A stretch of 64,000 nucleotides of DNA from Pantoea trifolii (GTDB taxonomy: Bacteria; Pseudomonadota; Gammaproteobacteria; Enterobacterales; Enterobacteriaceae). Under the pieces are notes generated by a model that was given only the letters and a program-made list of their open reading frames with translations, was not told where the DNA came from and ran no database searches. Positions 17,432-25,031 of the stretch are shown piece by piece (the stretch's first letter is position 1; every line of letters starts with the position of its first letter). A program made the translations under genes and the position numbers. The stretch lies in contig NZ_JANIET010000002.1 of NCBI RefSeq assembly GCF_024506435.1, positions 1 through 64,000 on the forward strand, written 5' to 3'.

Positions 17432-17480
17432 GAGTTGCAATTGCAACTCTGACGCAACAGCTATTGCTGCATATGCAACT
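17432..17480. promoter_or_regulatory. Palindromic upstream activator sites for the sigma-54 activator
   Basis: GAGTTGCAATTGCAACTC at 17432-17449 is a perfect 18-bp palindrome. A second, imperfect one centred on CATATG at 17470-17475 repeats the half-site TGCAACT. They lie about 60-110 bp upstream of the -24 box, the usual place for enhancer-binding-protein sites, and 55-100 bp before the regulator's own start codon. Confidence 0.6.
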
Positions 17481-17534
17481 GCTTATGCTTTTTACATGGT
17501 GTTAATAGTCGGCGTGAGCATTTAGCGTAGCGAT

Positions 17535-19490
17535 ATGCTCGTTACCGGACTCAATGCCATGCTAACCAACTTTAATAATCACACTGATTCACCGCGCTTA
17601 GTCGATCCCGCTTCTCTGGCGTTTCAATCGCTGCTGGATAAATTCGCCCCCACGGATGCCACCGTGCTGATTGTCGGCGAAACCGGCACAGGGAAAGAAG
17701 TGGTGGCGCGCTATCTGCATCATCATAGCCAGCGGCGTCACGGCCCTTTCCTGGCGGTTAACTGCGGCGCACTGACAGAAAGTCTGGCTGAAGCTGAGTT
17801 GTTCGGCCATGAGAAAGGCGCTTTTACCGGCGCGACGCAGTCTCATCCCGGCTGGTTTGAATCCGCGCAAGGCGGTACCTTGCTGCTGGATGAGATTGGT
17901 GAGCTTAGCCCTTCACTGCAGGTTAAATTGCTGCGCGTGTTGCAGGAGCGCGAGATTACGCGAGTGGGCTCGCGCAAAGCGATCAAGGTGGATGTGCGGG
18001 TTATCGCGGCTACGCATGTGGATTTGGCGCAGGCGATCCGCGAGCGACGCTTCCGCGAAGATCTGTTCTATCGCCTGAATATTGCGGTGGTTCCGCTGCC
18101 GCCGCTGCGTCAGCGTCGTGAAGACATTCCTCTGCTGGCGCAACATTTCCTCGCTCTCTACGCACGAAGCTTAGGCCGTCCGGCACGTCGTCTGTCACCT
18201 GATGCACTTGAGGCGCTGCGCGAATACAGCTGGCCCGGCAATATCCGTGAACTAGAGAACACGCTGCACAACGCTGTGTTGTTGAGCCGCGAAGAAACAC
18301 TAACGCCCGCACAGCTGCGACTTGCTGGTTACAGTGAACAGGGTTTTAGCGAGTCAAACGATTCAACGCTCGATAGTTTTCTTCAGCAGCAGTTGATCAG
18401 CCAGCCGCAGCAACTGTTTGATCGCGTTATCAGCGGCCTGATCAGCAATGCGCTTTTGATGACAGATCAGAATCAAACCCAGGCCGCCGCGCTATTGGGT
18501 ATCAGCCGCCACACCTTACGCACGCATCTGGCGAATCAGGGAATAATTAAAGGACGCCGCAAAGCACTTGTTTCTCCATCCTCGTCCAGTGCGCATGTAA
18601 CGCAGGAACGCGAGCTGCGTATTGGCTATCAGAAGTTTGGCAATCTCGGCGTGTTGAAAGCTCGTCAAAGCCTCGAACACTGTTTCGCTCAGCAAGGCGT
18701 TAGCGTGCTGTGGAGTGAGTTTCCCGCCGGGCCACAGTTGCTGTATGCGTTGCAGAACAACGAAATCGACTTTGGGACCACCGGCGAAGTACCGCCAATC
18801 TTTGCCCAGGCGAGCGGCAATGCTGTGACTTATATTGCGTGGGAGCCCCCGGCGCCAAGCAGTGTTGGCATTGTGGTGCCGCATGACAGCGATATTCGCA
18901 CCATCAACGATCTGCGCAGTAAGCGCGTATCGGTTAATAGAGGCTCGAACGTTCACTGGCTACTGCTACAGTTACTGGAAGAAGCAGGCATTGGTCTGGA
19001 TGAACTGAAAGTGGTGTATACGCCGCCCAAGTATCCACTGACCGCCAGTGATTATCTCTCGGTTGATGCGTGGATGATGTGGGATCCGTTGCTCAGCGCT
19101 GCGGAGAGCAATCCCGAGCTGAGGATTTTGGTTAATGGTGAAGGGCGCGTACGTAATCATCAGTTCTATCTGGCGCGACGTGATTACGTTGAACAGAACG
19201 ATGACATCCTCAGACAGCTGGTGGAAAGTTTGCAGCAAACAGGCTTGTTCATTGATAGCCATCGCCACGAAGCGTCGATGTTACTGGCTCAGGAGCTGGG
19301 ATTAGAAGTTGCGTCAGTAGAACGCGCATTGACACGTCGCAGCCACAAAACGCGCGCGATGGCCTTCGAAGTGATTAAAGAGCAGCAGACAATAGCCGAT
19401 CGTTTTTATGCGTTGGGACTAATTAATAAACCGGTGCGGGTGCGCGATGCAGTCTGGCAATTTTCATCAGCGCTGGCGTTGATTGAGTAA
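17535..19490 (+). CDS. Sigma-54-dependent activator fused to an SsuA-like ligand-binding domain
   Basis: 651-residue protein with an unusual order of domains. Residues about 20-265 are a sigma-54 AAA+ domain: Walker A GETGTGKE (48-55), GAFTGA (95-100), Walker [10 protein letters not shown] (115-123) and [11 protein letters not shown] (172-182). Residues about 285-340 form a Fis-type region with the helix-turn-helix [19 protein letters not shown]. After a Ser-rich linker, residues about 359-651 are a cytoplasmic copy of an SsuA/TauA-like binding protein without signal peptide, with [42 protein letters not shown] and WMMWDPLL. No N-terminal receiver or PAS domain exists. It probably senses a sulfonate-like effector directly and activates the divergent ssuD operon. 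An in-frame ATG at 17559 is an alternative start. Confidence 0.9.
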   Translation: MLVTGLNAMLTNFNNHTDSPRLVDPASLAFQSLLDKFAPTDATVLIVGETGTGKEVVARYLHHHSQRRHGPFLAVNCGALTESLAEAELFGHEKGAFTGATQSHPGWFESAQGGTLLLDEIGELSPSLQVKLLRVLQEREITRVGSRKAIKVDVRVIAATHVDLAQAIRERRFREDLFYRLNIAVVPLPPLRQRREDIPLLAQHFLALYARSLGRPARRLSPDALEALREYSWPGNIRELENTLHNAVLLSREETLTPAQLRLAGYSEQGFSESNDSTLDSFLQQQLISQPQQLFDRVISGLISNALLMTDQNQTQAAALLGISRHTLRTHLANQGIIKGRRKALVSPSSSSAHVTQERELRIGYQKFGNLGVLKARQSLEHCFAQQGVSVLWSEFPAGPQLLYALQNNEIDFGTTGEVPPIFAQASGNAVTYIAWEPPAPSSVGIVVPHDSDIRTINDLRSKRVSVNRGSNVHWLLLQLLEEAGIGLDELKVVYTPPKYPLTASDYLSVDAWMMWDPLLSAAESNPELRILVNGEGRVRNHQFYLARRDYVEQNDDILRQLVESLQQTGLFIDSHRHEASMLLAQELGLEVASVERALTRRSHKTRAMAFEVIKEQQTIADRFYALGLINKPVRVRDAVWQFSSALALIE

Positions 19491-19505
19491 GGTTAGTCTT
19501 GAAAG

Positions 19506-19528
19506 TTATCCACGTTTTCTGTGGATAA
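19506..19528. other. Inverted pair of DnaA boxes
   Basis: TTATCCACG (one mismatch) and, six bases later in the opposite orientation, TGTGGATAA (a perfect DnaA box on the minus strand). They lie just behind the sulfur activator gene and before the ParB boxes. They could bind host DnaA or form a hairpin. Confidence 0.5.
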
Positions 19529-19577
19529 ATCGTTGAATATCATCTGGCTAATCTCGCTTTGGGTCTTGAGTTGATGG

Positions 19578-19882
19578 CTGAAATTACAATCTTAATTGGC
19601 GATTTCAGCCTGAAATTTTATTAAAAAAGCTATATTTTTCATGCAAATAGAGATGAAATCGCTTGGGCGAATGGATGAAATCTCATTCGGTTGCTGCTCG
19701 GCTTATAAGGCTTCACTGGCGACTGCCGGTTTAGCGCGCAGCTGGTTAAATTGGCTGCAGTTAGTTTATCGGTATTGGTGAGTTAGAACCGTATGCCTTT
19801 TAGCTGCTGGTTGAAATGATGGCGATTTCAGCCTGAAATTTCCGCAGCGACAATCGATATTTCATACAGTTAGCGCTGAAAT
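19578..19882. other. parS: Putative parS centromere: cluster of P1-type ParB boxes
   Basis: A gene-free stretch of about 450 bp (19491-19938) lies downstream of parB, where P1 carries parS. Two copies of TGGCGATTTCAGCCTGAAAT (19597-19616 and 19820-19839) each combine a TCGCCA hexamer (inverted) with two inverted ATTTCA heptamers. Further TGAAAT/ATTTCA heptamers occur at 19578, 19653, 19675, 19812, 19859 and 19876. From memory, P1 parS has the same parts: heptamers ATTTCA(A/C) and hexamers TCGCCA around an IHF site. The AT-rich stretch at 19613-19650 could hold an IHF site. The site is assigned by this resemblance and by position. Confidence 0.75.
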
Positions 19883-19910
19883 TGCGCTGGCGAGGCATTG
19901 AGAAGGGCAT

Positions 19911-19933
19911 AAAAAAACCGCCCGAAGGCGGCA
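19911..19933 (-). terminator. Rho-independent terminator after parB
   Basis: On the minus strand, GCCGCC-TTCG-GGCGG is followed by TTTTTTTATG, six bases after the parB stop codon. Confidence 0.88.
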
Positions 19934-19938
19934 TTTCG

Positions 19939-20910
19939 CTACTGATTTAGATACTTGTTGAGCGTCTCGTTAATCACCTTATCCAACTCTTCCTGCAACT
20001 CTTTGGACTGGCGATTAAACTCGTAGCTGAACATGCGTCCGCGTGTTTTCTTACGCGCAAAACGATCTTTATCGGCAAAGCTCCACAAAGGTGTTGCCAC
20101 GGTTTTGTCTTTGGCCGGTGACTGAATCAGCGTCTGGCTGCCGTTACGCACTAAACGCAAGATGCCATTCTTCACTTCATCTTCCGCTAAACCATCGCGT
20201 GCGCATACGGTATCAACATCCATGCCGATGGTATCGATAAGTGCATCAACCGTTTGTCCGGTTTCCTGCAGCTTCTCGTACGCCTGCAGCAGCGATTTAT
20301 AGTCTGGATAAGTCAGCTCAGAATGATTCGGGAACAGCGTCACCAGCTCAAGCGGCACGCTTGCGGCTTGCAATGCACGCGTGACTTTGGCCTGAGAAAG
20401 TCCTTCGCTTTGCGCAATTTCCTTTTGCGATAATCCGCCATCTTTCAGTGCCAGCAAGCGCATGCCCACTTCACGCAGATTGTGCTCACGCGCGGTCTGA
20501 ATATCCTGCGCTAAACGACGCGCTTCTTCCGCAGAGATAGCCACTTCGGTAACCAGCACATCCAGCCCGGTTTTGCAGTGAAGAGCCGCAGCACGACGGC
20601 GTGAACCATCGAGAATCTCAATGCGGTCGTCACGCTTTACACCAATCGCCGGGAAAAATTGCTGCAATTTGATGGTGCGAATGATGTCACGCAGCGATTC
20701 TGGCGTCAGGCCAGACTGATCGCGGCCATTGGTTTCCATCTTAACGAAAGTTTTCTCTTCGATTTCTTTCGCAGGGATGTGTTCCAGCGTGAACAGGGCG
20801 CGTTTGCCCGTCGCCAGGATAAAGGTCTGAGAATGGCCATCGGCGCTTTCCTCAGTCTGCAATGGTGTCTGGCTGAAGGTTCGGCCAATGGTGATTCTTT
20901 TTGCGCTCAT
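19939..20910 (-). CDS. parB: Plasmid partition protein ParB (P1 type)
   Basis: 323-residue centromere-binding CTPase-family partition protein that follows P1 ParB along its length. Segments: the N-terminal ITIGRTFSQ, NGRDQSGLTPESL, the IEILDGSRRRAAAL box (about residues 97-110), the helix-turn-helix GLSQKEIAQSEGLSQAKVTR (about 158-177) that contacts the ATTTCA heptamers, and the C-terminal RMFSYEFNRQSKELQEELD dimer/B-box-binding region. GAGG precedes ATG 20910. It starts seven bases after the parA stop codon and has its own terminator. It should load on the boxes at 19578-19882. Confidence 0.96.
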   Translation of the reverse strand: MSAKRITIGRTFSQTPLQTEESADGHSQTFILATGKRALFTLEHIPAKEIEEKTFVKMETNGRDQSGLTPESLRDIIRTIKLQQFFPAIGVKRDDRIEILDGSRRRAAALHCKTGLDVLVTEVAISAEEARRLAQDIQTAREHNLREVGMRLLALKDGGLSQKEIAQSEGLSQAKVTRALQAASVPLELVTLFPNHSELTYPDYKSLLQAYEKLQETGQTVDALIDTIGMDVDTVCARDGLAEDEVKNGILRLVRNGSQTLIQSPAKDKTVATPLWSFADKDRFARKKTRGRMFSYEFNRQSKELQEELDKVINETLNKYLNQ

Positions 20911-20917
20911 AGTAACC

Positions 20918-22117
20918 TCAGTTCAGGCGAATGAATTCAATACGGTCAAATACGGCTTTCGCGAAATCTTCCGCCGCTGAACGCGCATTCTTTAAGGCTT
21001 CGGTGCTGCCCACGTAGGTTGATGGATTGGCCGAGATAACCGTGTCAAACGACTCTCCGCAGCGCTCAAAGCCATCCAGGCGTGGCAAGGCAGCATCGAG
21101 CATATCGCCACCAAAAATCTCTTTCGCCAGGCTGTGACACAGCTTGTGGTCCGCTTTATTCGACAGTTTAGACATAAAGCCAATGTTGCCCTGCAAACGG
21201 CAGGCTGCACCCGATTCTTCAATGATGCCAATCAACTCCGGTAAACGCGTTAAGTACTTCAACGTGGAGTGGAAATCCACCTGCGCGGGAGGTACCGGTG
21301 TCATCAGCAAGTCCGAAGCGGCAATGGCGTTCTTCAGGAAGGCATCAAGATGCGGGCCGCTATCGATAAAGATAAAGTCGTAATCTTTCTTCAGCTTGGC
21401 CACGACATTGTCATACAGCACCGCGTGGATGTTTTGATCGGTCAGGTGAGCGGCGCACAGCTCTTCCCAACGCGAGGCAATAAAGGCGTCATCAATTGAC
21501 GCCGGCAGCACATCAACGCCCGGAATAATCGATGAAACGATAAATTCGTTGAGCAACTCTTCGCGGCTGACGTTCTGCAGCATCGCCTGCGCAGCGGTAG
21601 CTTCCACTAATCCTACTGAACGTTGGTGGTTCAGGAACATGGTGGCGGAGGATTGCGGGTCCAGATCGATGACCAGAATACGTAAATCTTCAAAGAGCAG
21701 ATGCGGATGGGCGCGCAATGCATGCGCCAGCGAAACGGTAGAGACCGTTTTCGACACGCCGCCTTTAAGGTTGCCGACAAAGATGCTGAAGGCTTCATGG
21801 TGGCGGTCGCGATATTTAGGCACGCCGCGATGATGGTAGATATCAATGATGTTCTGAATCGACATCGCATACTTGGTTGAGCTGCCCGCTGCACGCTTAT
21901 CGAACGGATAACCGTTCTCTTCCATCTCATTTACAGCGTAATCCACGCTTGCACGCGTCAATTTTGGCAGTTTGGCTAACGCCGCTTTAGCGTAAACCTG
22001 ATAGAACGTGTTTTCCCGCAACTCTTCTTTCTGCGCCTGAATCTGTTCTGTCAGGCTCATCAGCATTCTTTCTGAACGTTGTGCAACCTTCAGAACTTGC
22101 TTCTCATCGTTAGCCAT
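20918..22117 (-). CDS. parA: Plasmid partition ATPase ParA (P1 type)
   Basis: 399-residue type Ia ParA ATPase that positions plasmid copies and represses its own operon. The N-terminal 100 residues hold the DNA-binding domain (TRASVDYAVNEMEENGYPF). The deviant Walker A NLKGGVSKTVSTVSLAHAL lies near residue 110, Walker A' LVIDLDPQSSATMFLN near 155, and FIDSGPHLDAFLKN and GFMSKLSNKADHK later. Similarity to P1 ParA is end to end. ATG 22117 is chosen over ATG 22132, because GGAG lies five bases upstream and the length then equals P1 ParA. The palindrome upstream is the likely operator. Confidence 0.96.
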   Translation of the reverse strand: MANDEKQVLKVAQRSERMLMSLTEQIQAQKEELRENTFYQVYAKAALAKLPKLTRASVDYAVNEMEENGYPFDKRAAGSSTKYAMSIQNIIDIYHHRGVPKYRDRHHEAFSIFVGNLKGGVSKTVSTVSLAHALRAHPHLLFEDLRILVIDLDPQSSATMFLNHQRSVGLVEATAAQAMLQNVSREELLNEFIVSSIIPGVDVLPASIDDAFIASRWEELCAAHLTDQNIHAVLYDNVVAKLKKDYDFIFIDSGPHLDAFLKNAIAASDLLMTPVPPAQVDFHSTLKYLTRLPELIGIIEESGAACRLQGNIGFMSKLSNKADHKLCHSLAKEIFGGDMLDAALPRLDGFERCGESFDTVISANPSTYVGSTEALKNARSAAEDFAKAVFDRIEFIRLN

Positions 22118-22135
22118 ACTTGCTCCACACATGTA

Positions 22136-22175
22136 GGATTTATGACTTTATACATAAATCCAGCACACGAGGCAA
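22136..22175 (-). promoter_or_regulatory. par operon promoter and ParA operator
   Basis: GGATTTATG (22136-22144) and CATAAATCC (22153-22161) are perfect inverted arms around an 8-base spacer. On the minus strand a -35 TTGCCT (22170-22175) and a -10 TATAAA (22147-22152) are 17 bases apart, so the -10 box lies within the palindrome. This fits autorepression by ParA, as in P1. Confidence 0.75.
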
Positions 22176-22244
22176 ATATATCTCTTATGCACAGGAAGAA
22201 TCAGTTAAATGGAAACACCTTGATTAAGAGCAGTTTAACGCAAA

Positions 22245-23345
22245 GATTCACTGTAATCAGCAGCGGTTTTTCCTTGGGTGGCTTTCAAATAGAGAAAGGA
22301 GAAGGACGCTTGCGGCTGAAATTGCTGGAACGTTCACTGTAGTCAGCAAGCCGAAGAGACATGATGTTCACTGCAATCAGTAAAAGGTTCACTGTAATCA
22401 GCAAATCGCGGGGAAAGATTCACTGTAATCAGCAGTGGAAGGTGAACAAAAGGAGCAGGCCAGCGAGCAACGACGAAGTTCACACTGTTGGGATGTTCAC
22501 TGTAATCAGTAAATCTCGATGACCTTTCTTTCTCAACTACTAACGTTCACTGTAATCAGTAAAAGCCTTGTGCTCATCATCGACAAAGATTCACTGTAAT
22601 CAGTAGATGCTCATCGCGTTTCGATCAAGCGTTCACTGTAATCAGTAAGTCAAATCGGCTAATTCGACAGAACATTCACTGTAATCAGTAAAAGTTATGA
22701 TGCTAAGAAGTACGTTCACTGTAATCAGCAAAGCCTGTTTAGTACTTTGAGACGAGCGTTCACTGTAATCAGTAAACCCATATTTTCCTCTAAATGGATG
22801 GAGCTGAAATCGCCATAAGCGATCCAGCAAAATCCTTAAAGCGTCCTATACAACATTCACTGTAATCAGTAAACGCATCACGTTAAATGGCTTCCTTGAT
22901 GATAGCGGAGTGATGCTTATGTTCACTGTAATCAGCAGCAACCTGGACGCTCAACGTTCACTGTATTCAGTAAAAGCGACGCGTTGAGCTGTTAATTGTC
23001 ATGCTACAAAACCGGCGGGGCAGGGCAACATTCACTGTAATCAGTGACAGCGTGACGAACTGTTAAGTCGACGTATGAGCGGCAATTCAAATGCTCCTCG
23101 CTTACGTTCACTTTATTGAGAAGACACGGCAAACGTTCACTATAATCAGTATTGTTACCAACCCTGTCACTTTTACTGGCTGTATTAACAGTCAAACTAC
23201 TGATTACAGTGAATCCGTTGCGCTATTTCATACTTAATATATATATATCATTAACTTAAACACAATCATTCACTATAGTCAGTGCACGCCCTGCTATTAG
23301 CATTCACTGTATTCAGTAAAACCCAACGTTCACTGTGATCAGTAG
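22245..23345 (+). repeat. Main iteron array (RepA-binding sites)
   Basis: About 21 copies of TTCACTGTAATCAGTAA or close variants, nearly all in the + orientation, begin at 22247, 22333, 22367, 22388, 22419, 22496, 22546, 22590, 22632, 22675, 22715, 22759, 22856, 22922, 22957, 23031, 23107 (degenerate), 23136, 23269, 23303 and 23329. One reverse copy lies at 23197. From 22546 to 22759 the spacing is 40-44 bp, about four helical turns. The spacers are unrelated and no gene is present. A half ParB site CTGAAATCGCCA lies at 22804-22815. By analogy with RepFIB the array titrates RepA and sets copy number and incompatibility. Confidence 0.92.
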
Positions 23346-23473
23346 AAACGCAGTGAAAAGGGCGTTCAGGTGCAAGATTACCGCCCTTGTAAGTACTCAC
23401 TATCATTATAAGTCCCCTATAACAGCCACAATGAGATGCAACCCGCAGCGGAAGACACGCATAGTCCCGAAGC

Positions 23474-23611
23474 TTTCTGATTACAGTGAACGTTGCCGAT
23501 TACAGTGAATGGCGTGATGACATCTGATTACAGTGAATGGTATGAGAAGAGCATGTGTCACTTTTGCTCAAAAAGTGACACTGCTTGAGGGGATTTGCTG
23601 ACTACAGTGAA
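23474..23611 (-). repeat. Reverse-oriented iterons behind repA
   Basis: Four copies in the opposite orientation (TTCTGATTACAGTGAA type) are at 23474, 23493, 23521 and 23595. The last ends nine bases from the repA stop codon. Their orientation is the same as that of the operator repeats before repA. Confidence 0.9.
23556..23583. terminator. Hairpin behind repA
   Basis: GTGTCACTTTT and AAAAGTGACAC form an 11-bp perfect stem with a short loop, downstream of the repA stop codon. There is no clear T tract, so it is either a terminator or a protein-binding palindrome inside the iteron block. Confidence 0.5.
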
Positions 23612-23620
23612 CGGATAAAA

Positions 23621-24550
23621 TCACTCTTCGAATTCGATATCTTCCAGCGAATCGATACTTTCGAGGTTGCTGATGCCATCGAGTTTTGGCGTCCTGCTGT
23701 GAATGATGAAGAACACTGAGCGGCCACGTTTCACTTCCGAATAGTCGAGATAGCCGATCTCTTTAAGCTGCTCCATCGCACGTCGAACCACATGATTTTG
23801 CGTGGTGGTTTTCGAGCCCAGGTTTAAACGCATACGCAAACGCGCCAGAGAAATTGGCGCCGGATTGGTCGGCAAACTTTCGAGATAGGTATACAACGCC
23901 TGAGCCGATTCTTTACGCTTCAAGCGCGAAATGGCTCGCAGTTGCAGTAACACTTTGTGGTCGAAGTTATAAAGCTCGAACAACTTAGGATCGGCCTGAA
24001 TACGCACCAGATCCTTTTCACGATCGTAATACGCCGATTGCACAAGGTGAGTGTGATAGGCTTTGCCATTACCTTCAAAGGACAATGTATTGGTGGCAAT
24101 GCGTCGCAAAGAGGCATCTAAGCGCTTACGTAACGCGGCCGAGGAGTTTGCCGAGGGGATCCCGCACATCTTAACGAAATCGATAAACGGCAGCGTCACG
24201 GTGTCGCCCTTTGAGGGATAACGCGAGAAAGACTGAATAATTCCGGCCCAGGTTTTGAAATCATTATCCATATCCAGCCTCGCGCCGGTAATGGTAATCT
24301 TTTCATAACCTTCCGATTTCACTAAAGAAAGGTTCTTCAGCTCTTTCGTTGCATCGGTCGATGCCATCGCGCCTGACTTACCGCGTGCGGTGGATTTCAA
24401 TGTAGGAACAAACAGACCCAGGCGCATTAAAGCGACCGGTTGTACGGTGTTATTTTTATTGGGGTGGAGTTGAATAACTTCACCGCTGTTTTTTGTCACC
24501 GACAGAAAAGGCTCGAGTAACGCCTTGTTTTCACTCTCTTTATCTGCCAT
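23621..24550 (-). CDS. repA: Replication initiator RepA (RepFIB family)
   Basis: 309-residue initiator that matches the RepFIB RepA family (about 325 residues) almost throughout. Segments include [20 protein letters not shown] (about residues 33-52), [20 protein letters not shown] (about 91-110), two winged-helix domains with [12 protein letters not shown] and [19 protein letters not shown], and [20 protein letters not shown] near residue 260. The acidic C-terminus is shorter than in the F or P307 protein. Iterons flank the gene on both sides, as in RepFIB. RepA binds them to start replication and represses its own promoter. It carries the same iteron type found in isolated copies elsewhere in the window. 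Confidence 0.95.
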   Translation of the reverse strand: MADKESENKALLEPFLSVTKNSGEVIQLHPNKNNTVQPVALMRLGLFVPTLKSTARGKSGAMASTDATKELKNLSLVKSEGYEKITITGARLDMDNDFKTWAGIIQSFSRYPSKGDTVTLPFIDFVKMCGIPSANSSAALRKRLDASLRRIATNTLSFEGNGKAYHTHLVQSAYYDREKDLVRIQADPKLFELYNFDHKVLLQLRAISRLKRKESAQALYTYLESLPTNPAPISLARLRMRLNLGSKTTTQNHVVRRAMEQLKEIGYLDYSEVKRGRSVFFIIHSRTPKLDGISNLESIDSLEDIEFEE

Positions 24551-24568
24551 AGCCTGAGATCTTCATTC

Positions 24569-24577
24569 TGTGGATGA
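24569..24577 (-). other. DnaA box near the repA start
   Basis: TGTGGATGA is the reverse complement of TCATCCACA, one mismatch from TTATCCACA. It lies about 20 bp before the repA start codon. Confidence 0.45.
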
Positions 24578-24587
24578 AAAGGGTCGT

Positions 24588-24689
24588 TTTCTGATTACAG
24601 TGAACATTAACACTGTTTATAGTGAACATTCTACTCTCTATAGTGAATAAACTACTGACTCCAGTGAACACTTTACTCATTATAGTGAA
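24588..24689 (-). promoter_or_regulatory. Five phased iterons in the repA promoter region
   Basis: Five AGTGAA cores lie at 24599, 24621, 24642, 24663 and 24684, spaced by 22, 21, 21 and 21 bp, which puts them on one face of the helix. Only the first has the full ATTACAGTGAAC; the others carry TATAGTGAA or TCCAGTGAA. This corresponds to the autoregulatory repeats before repA in RepFIB. Confidence 0.82.
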
Positions 24690-24692
24690 CAC

Positions 24693-24810
24693 GATCACCT
24701 TCTGAGCCCTTGTGGGGTGCGGTCTGCGACGATCGGGGATCTCTTAGGATCTCTTTAAGATCTCTATATGATCTTTCTTTAAGATCTATTCACTGTATAA
24801 CTTAATAACG
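24693..24810. other. Putative origin element: GATC cluster next to AT-rich DNA
   Basis: GATC sites occur at 24693, 24731, 24738, 24748, 24759, 24770 and 24783. The last six lie within 56 bp at 7-13 bp spacing, embedded in repeats of TAAGATCTCT type. A forward iteron-like TTCACTGTATAACTTAA follows at 24789. Dam-methylation clusters of this kind mark replication origins such as P1 oriR. The rest of the interval up to 25031 is AT-rich and no gene was found in it. Confidence 0.65.
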
Positions 24811-25031
24811 CCAAGACTGAAGCGGCTTTCGACACGCAAAACGTTTAAAATAACCGCATCGCGATAACATCCTATTCGATCCCACCAAATCATCAGTTCT
24901 ATGCGATCAAGATCCTGATAATTCTCCTTAAATGAACAACTTCCTCATTATTATTCATTTTTAAGAAACCTTTACACGGCGTAAGGTGAGCACCATTGAA
25001 CATCACATCACTTATGACGAGGACATCTTTC

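Noticed and set aside
22079..23195. Small open frames inside the iteron region (22079-22342 +, 22642-22830 -, 23004-23195 -)
   Set aside because: They are built from translated iterons, lack ribosome-binding sites and resemble no protein family.
22245..23345. CRISPR-like array of short direct repeats
   Set aside because: The repeats are only 17 bp and degenerate, spacing runs from 21 to more than 90 bp, some copies are reversed, and no cas gene is present. Position beside repA shows they are replication iterons.
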